A stretch of DNA of 64,000 nucleotides from Pomphorhynchus laevis (taxonomy: Eukaryota; Acanthocephala; Palaeacanthocephala; Echinorhynchida; Pomphorhynchidae), in NCBI GenBank assembly GCA_012934845.2, contig WNNJ02002347.1, positions 1 through 64,000 on the forward strand, written 5' to 3'. The position numbers and the translations under genes were made by a program. Shown in pieces: positions 60,326 to 64,000 of this stretch. The notes beneath the pieces are model-generated. The model searched no databases and was not told the origin of the DNA. It saw only the letters and a program-made list of their open reading frames with translations. Positions within the stretch are counted from its first letter, which is position 1. Every line of letters starts with the position of its first letter.

Positions 60326-60704
60326 TATTAAAATAATTTTTCTTGTCGTTTAACTAGACCTGATAGTTCCTGGAAATTAAAAAAAATAAATACAGATCAG
60401 GATGGATATATTTATAATAATTATATTGACTGTATATTTTATATATGCAAATAATCAAGAAACATCAAAGATTTATTAATGAATATATCTAAAATAATTC
60501 AAATATTCACCGTTTTATGTCGCAAGCACCGCCAGAATAAAGCGAACGAAATGATGTGTATCTCTGCAGCGGTAATAATACTTTACTAATCCCGTATAAT
60601 GCCATTTATCTAAATTTATATTTTTGGAACTGGTTCGTCTAAAAGATCAATATTTAAGAGTATTACGATCTATGGAATAAGAAAATTCATTATTATTATT
60701 ATAC

Positions 60705-61190
60705 ATTCAACAACATACGAGCATTAGCTCAAATAGCTGGCTCACAATAAGTTCGTAAATAAATTAATTAGTTTTTAAAATAAGGAAATGCAACACGAAA
60801 CATTGCTTGATCCATTCGTAGTCTTCTTTTAAAAGCACTAAGTGAACTGCATCCAACGGTGTCTGCATCAAGGTTGTTCCACAGCTCAACAATTCTTCTA
60901 TCAAATTGCATCGCGCCCAATTTCTGTACTCTGTTTCTTCGAATAGTTAAAGAATGATCGCGAAGAACATTTGAACAACGTAGTTGAACCCTACTCCGAA
61001 GAGGGTGATGAGGACGTTGGAATAAATGCCAAACAAGGCACATATCCATGTACCGACGGGTCCATGTGACGGTCTCAAGTCCTAATGATCTCAGTCTGTC
61101 TTCATAAGGCAGCGACGCCAACGTTGGTGCTAGCTTTGTTGCCCTGCGAAGTACCCTCTCTGATTTCTTATGTTCATGCACAGTACGTGG
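60705..61190 (-). mobile_element. CR1/jockey-like LINE C-terminal fragment
   Basis: Minus-strand frame 61181-60768: SERVLRRATKLAPTLASLPY, EDRLRSLGLETVTWTRRYMD, MCLVWHLFQ, RRNRVQKLGAMQFDRRIVEL and WNNLDADTV, ending FKRRLRMDQ. This is the invariant tail of many CR1/jockey-like LINEs (ERVQRRATK....L...YE.RL..L.L..L..RR...D...... F..R....WN.LP..V). A tail with TTTGAGCTAATGCTCGTATG follows it. It is 5'-truncated; a single open frame of 137 codons suggests moderate age. Confidence 0.85.
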
Positions 61191-61263
61191 GTATACAAAC
61201 GGAGCTGCATATATTGTTTAAGTTGTTTAGAAATTATCTTGAACACTTATAACTTTTTCTTGG

Positions 61264-61335
61264 TAATCGTTCTTCTATAATCGTTCTTCTATAATCGTTC
61301 TTCTATAATCGTTCTTCTATAATCCAAATCGTTCT
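61264..61335. repeat. Microsatellite, 14-bp unit AATCGTTCTTCTAT
   Basis: Four near-perfect copies followed by a variant ending. Confidence 0.9.
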
Positions 61336-61439
61336 TCTAATTAATTGTATGTTTATCAGAAACCAAATTTTTTTAAGGTTATTTTATGTAGTAATTTCTA
61401 ATTATGAATGACTTGTAATTAATAAAATAGTTACTGTAG

Positions 61440-61690
61440 GTATATTAAATATAAAATGAGTAGTGCATAGATAGGGATGATAGTATTCGTCGGAAAAGAA
61501 CAATTCTGGCAAATACCGATTCACCGGTATTATATTCAAAGGCAAATACCGATTCACCAGTATTATACGACTCATCAAAAGATGATGGTTTTAATGCTAG
61601 TAGCAGAATGAACCCGTCAAACAAGCATCCATTGGCATCAGTAATATTGCAATTCACAGCAGACTGCAAGGACATATGATCTTTTGAATC
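61440..61690 (+). other. Unrecognised open stretch with a 35-bp direct repeat
   Basis: GGCAAATACCGATTCACC followed by an AGTATTATA-type end occurs twice (about 61508 and 61542). One plus-strand frame through it is open for about 70 codons (includes ANTDSPVLYSKANTDSPVLY and DSSKDDGFNASSRMNPSNKH). It could be an exon of an unrelated gene, but nothing proves coding. Confidence 0.3.
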
Positions 61691-61744
61691 AAAAAATTTA
61701 TTATATACAAATTATATTATATAATATAATTATATAATATCCCA

Positions 61745-64000
61745 ACATTATCTCGGAATACGCAACCTTCGTGGAAGATCTTCAGGCTCTGCTTGATAGT
61801 ACTCATGTTGGAGATTCCCTCGTTATATTGAGTGACTTCAATGTTCATATTGGTAGCGACAGTAGCGCTTGGAAGGAAGTGTTGGGGAAGAGCGGACTCT
61901 CTAATTTGAATGCGAGTGGTGTTGAATTATTGAACTTTTGTTCTCGTAACAATTTGTGCATAACCAACACCATGTTTGAACATAAGGAGATCCATAGATG
62001 CACAAGGCATCAAGAGTCTCTCTGTCAAAGATCAATGATCGATTTTGTAATCGTTTCATCTGATCTGAAACGTTATGTTTTAGACACTCGTGTAAAGAGA
62101 GGAGCTGATCTGCCAACCGATCACTACCTTGTAGTTAGTAAACTTCGATGACCGATTGGATGCTAATAAGCCTGGTAAACGCAAACGTTGTGTGAGGGCG
62201 TCTTGAAAGAGTTTAGCAGATGTTTCTGCCATAGAACGTTTTTCTGGCTACATCCAGAAGGACATTTCTCGGTTGCCAGAAAAGGTGAAGAGCATTGATC
62301 ATGAGTGGGATTTTTTCAGATCCTCGCTTGCCAAAGCAACTGTTAAAAGATGTGACTTAAAGGCATTAGGTGCTTGTCGCGGAGGAAATACACGAAGCTG
62401 GCTTATAAGGCCACTTTGTCAGATAAATCAGTGGAAGATGTAGACAAGTACCGAAGAGCAAAGAGAGCTTCAGCTCGAGCAGTTACTGAATCGAATAAGG
62501 CGGCTTGGGAGAAGTGTGGAGAGCACTTAGTACTTGATTATAGTTCAGCTTCAAAGATGTTCTGAAGGACGATCAGGAACGTTCGTGCTTAAAAGCATAA
62601 AACTCCTCAAACTGTCTGTGACAAGACAAGATCTATGCTGACTGACATTGAAGAAATTCTTGGTTGTTGGAAAGAGCATTTTAGGAGTATCCTAAATCCG
62701 ATTTATATGCCTTCTCTTGTAAAAGTAGAGCGTTTAGAACTAACAAAAGAGCTTATCTCTTTGGAAGAGATCATTGATGTTGTTAAAAACTTCGCAACGG
62801 CAAGTCGTCTGAAGTAGACGAGATTCGACCTGAAGCGGTAAAGGCTCTCGACGTTGTTGGCATGAATTGGCTAACACGGAGTTTCAACGTTTCGTTTAAG
62901 TCGGACAAGGTTCCAAATGAGTGGCGAACTGGGGTGTTGGTATCGATCTTTAAGTATGGTGACCGAACGGTATGTTCCAATTATCTAAGCATCACTCTTC
63001 TTAGCCAAACTGGTAAGCTATTTGCTAGAATTCTTGAGTTAAGGATACGGCCAGTAGTTGAGGGACAGTTACAAGTGGAACAATGCAAATTTTGTCCAGA
63101 TCGTGGAACTACGGATCAGCTCTTTACACTCTCAACTATCCTTGAATGGTCTTGGGAGTTCGCTCAACCGGTCTACATGTGTTTTGTAGATTTTGAGAAG
63201 ACTTTCGACTAAGTTTCGCGAGAGAGATTGTGGGAGGTACTAGGGGGTATGGAGTGCCACACTATCTTCGGGTAGCTGTTTTTTTCTCTGTATGAACAAA
63301 GTATGAGTTGTGTTCGTGCTCTAGGTAGGAAGTCTAAATCATTTTCAGTAGGCGTGGGGCCACGTCAGGGTAGTATTTTGTCTCTACTTTTGTTCCTTGT
63401 TTACATATACAAAATTTTAAGGCGGGCTGCTCTAACGGATGTCGGTCTTCAGTTCGGTGTCATCAGGATACCATATCTGCCTTTTGCAGATGACGTTGTG
63501 TTGTTGGCTTCTTGTCCTGAGGATTTACAATGCCTACTAGATCGATTCACGTTGGAATGCCAAGCGGCAGGGATGTTGGTTAGTACCTCTAAAACTGTCT
63601 ATATATGTTCGTCTCAGATTCAGATGCCTATGTCAATCCGGATTGGGGAAAATGTTCTTCCTGGTGCAGAGGATTTCAAGTATCTTAGGGTATTGTTCTC
63701 AAGGGACGGCAGGAACATCAAGGAGATTGCGAAGCGGATTTGTGCATCTAACGCAGCAATGCGTTCTTTGCACAAGTCAGTCGTGGTGAAGCGAGAGTTG
63801 AGTCTTTGGGCGAAGCTTTTGGTTTATTACGTAATATTCGTTCCTATCCTAACCTATGGTCATAAACTTTGGGTTATGACCGAACGGATAATATCTTGGA
63901 TACAAACGACCGAAATTAGGTTCCTTCGCGTTGTGCCCGGTCTTAACCTTAGAGATAAAGTTAGGAATTCGGTCATCCGGGATGGACTCGGAGTAAAGTC
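61745..64000 (+). mobile_element. APE-type LINE (family familiar from fish), runs off the window
   Basis: Plus strand: endonuclease with VILSDFNVHIGSDSSAWKEV, SGLSNLNASGVELLNFCSRN and QRSMIDFVIVSSDLKRYVLD followed by TRVKRGADLPTDHYLVV (61771-62151). A linker follows, then RT with FNVSFKSDKVPNEWRTGVLV, DRGTTDQLFTLSTILEWSWE, CFVDFEKTFD, PRQGSILSLLLF, LPFADDVVLLASCPEDLQCL and EDFKYLRVLFSRDGRN, and the C-terminal LHKSVVVKRELSLWAKLLVY, LTYGHKLWVMTERI. The FADDVVLLAS catalytic pair is intact, but several frame changes and stops interrupt it. The element continues past 64000. Confidence 0.88.

Overview
The window is animal nuclear DNA. It is very AT-rich and dominated by transposable elements, and it holds one recognisable host gene. 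That gene is a spliced mitochondrial-type polyribonucleotide nucleotidyltransferase (PNPT1) on the minus strand. Thirteen coding exons can be placed between 57302 and 23512, and every splice phase agrees. The upstream introns are 44-52 nt, the downstream introns are 2.3-8.4 kb and full of transposons, and there is one 42-nt in-frame intron inside what looks like a single long exon. Tiny 5' introns followed by huge 3' introns, together with CR1-like, RTE and Penelope-like elements and a hammerhead-bearing SINE-like repeat, recall flatworms, especially trematodes. The organism is an inference, not a reading.

Layout. 1-1570: left flank, with one arm of a ~0.6 kb inverted repeat and an empty mariner target site. 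1570-16121: two full copies and one partial copy of a ~5.8 kb composite unit (antisense Penelope-like RT, DD41D-type mariner, GIY-YIG fragment); the first copy carries an extra 1.9 kb LINE. 16190-22030: a decayed CR1-like LINE split by a 2.8 kb ACTAGT-rich satellite and a second LINE fragment. 23.5-57.3 kb: PNPT1 with intronic elements, namely an RTE fragment, nested LINEs, a LINE with restriction-like endonuclease, several Penelope-like copies, HSP90 gene fragments, and two arrays of a hammerhead-containing repeat. 58.4-59.3 kb: another Penelope-like 3' end. 60.7-61.2 kb: a LINE tail. 61.75 kb to the end: an APE-type LINE that runs out of the window.

The most interesting signal is at 36.8-40.5 kb. 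Two repeat families (A, a ~370 bp unit; B, a ~300 bp unit with a tRNA-like head) share a ~75 nt domain. It contains the hammerhead core words GAAA and CTGATGA and a GTA or GTC cleavage-type triplet. Between A and B all three hammerhead helices change by compensatory substitutions, but the three core strands occur in the order GAAA, CTGATGA, GUH. In a single unit that order makes the helices cross (pseudoknotted) instead of nesting. A fourth covarying hairpin holds the CTGATGA strand in its loop. Both arrays sit inside one Penelope-like copy, each flanked by a 12-bp target duplication, and both show the inverted-plus-tandem layout typical of Penelope-like insertions. This suggests retrozyme-like or SINE-like RNAs mobilised by the resident Penelope-like reverse transcriptase.
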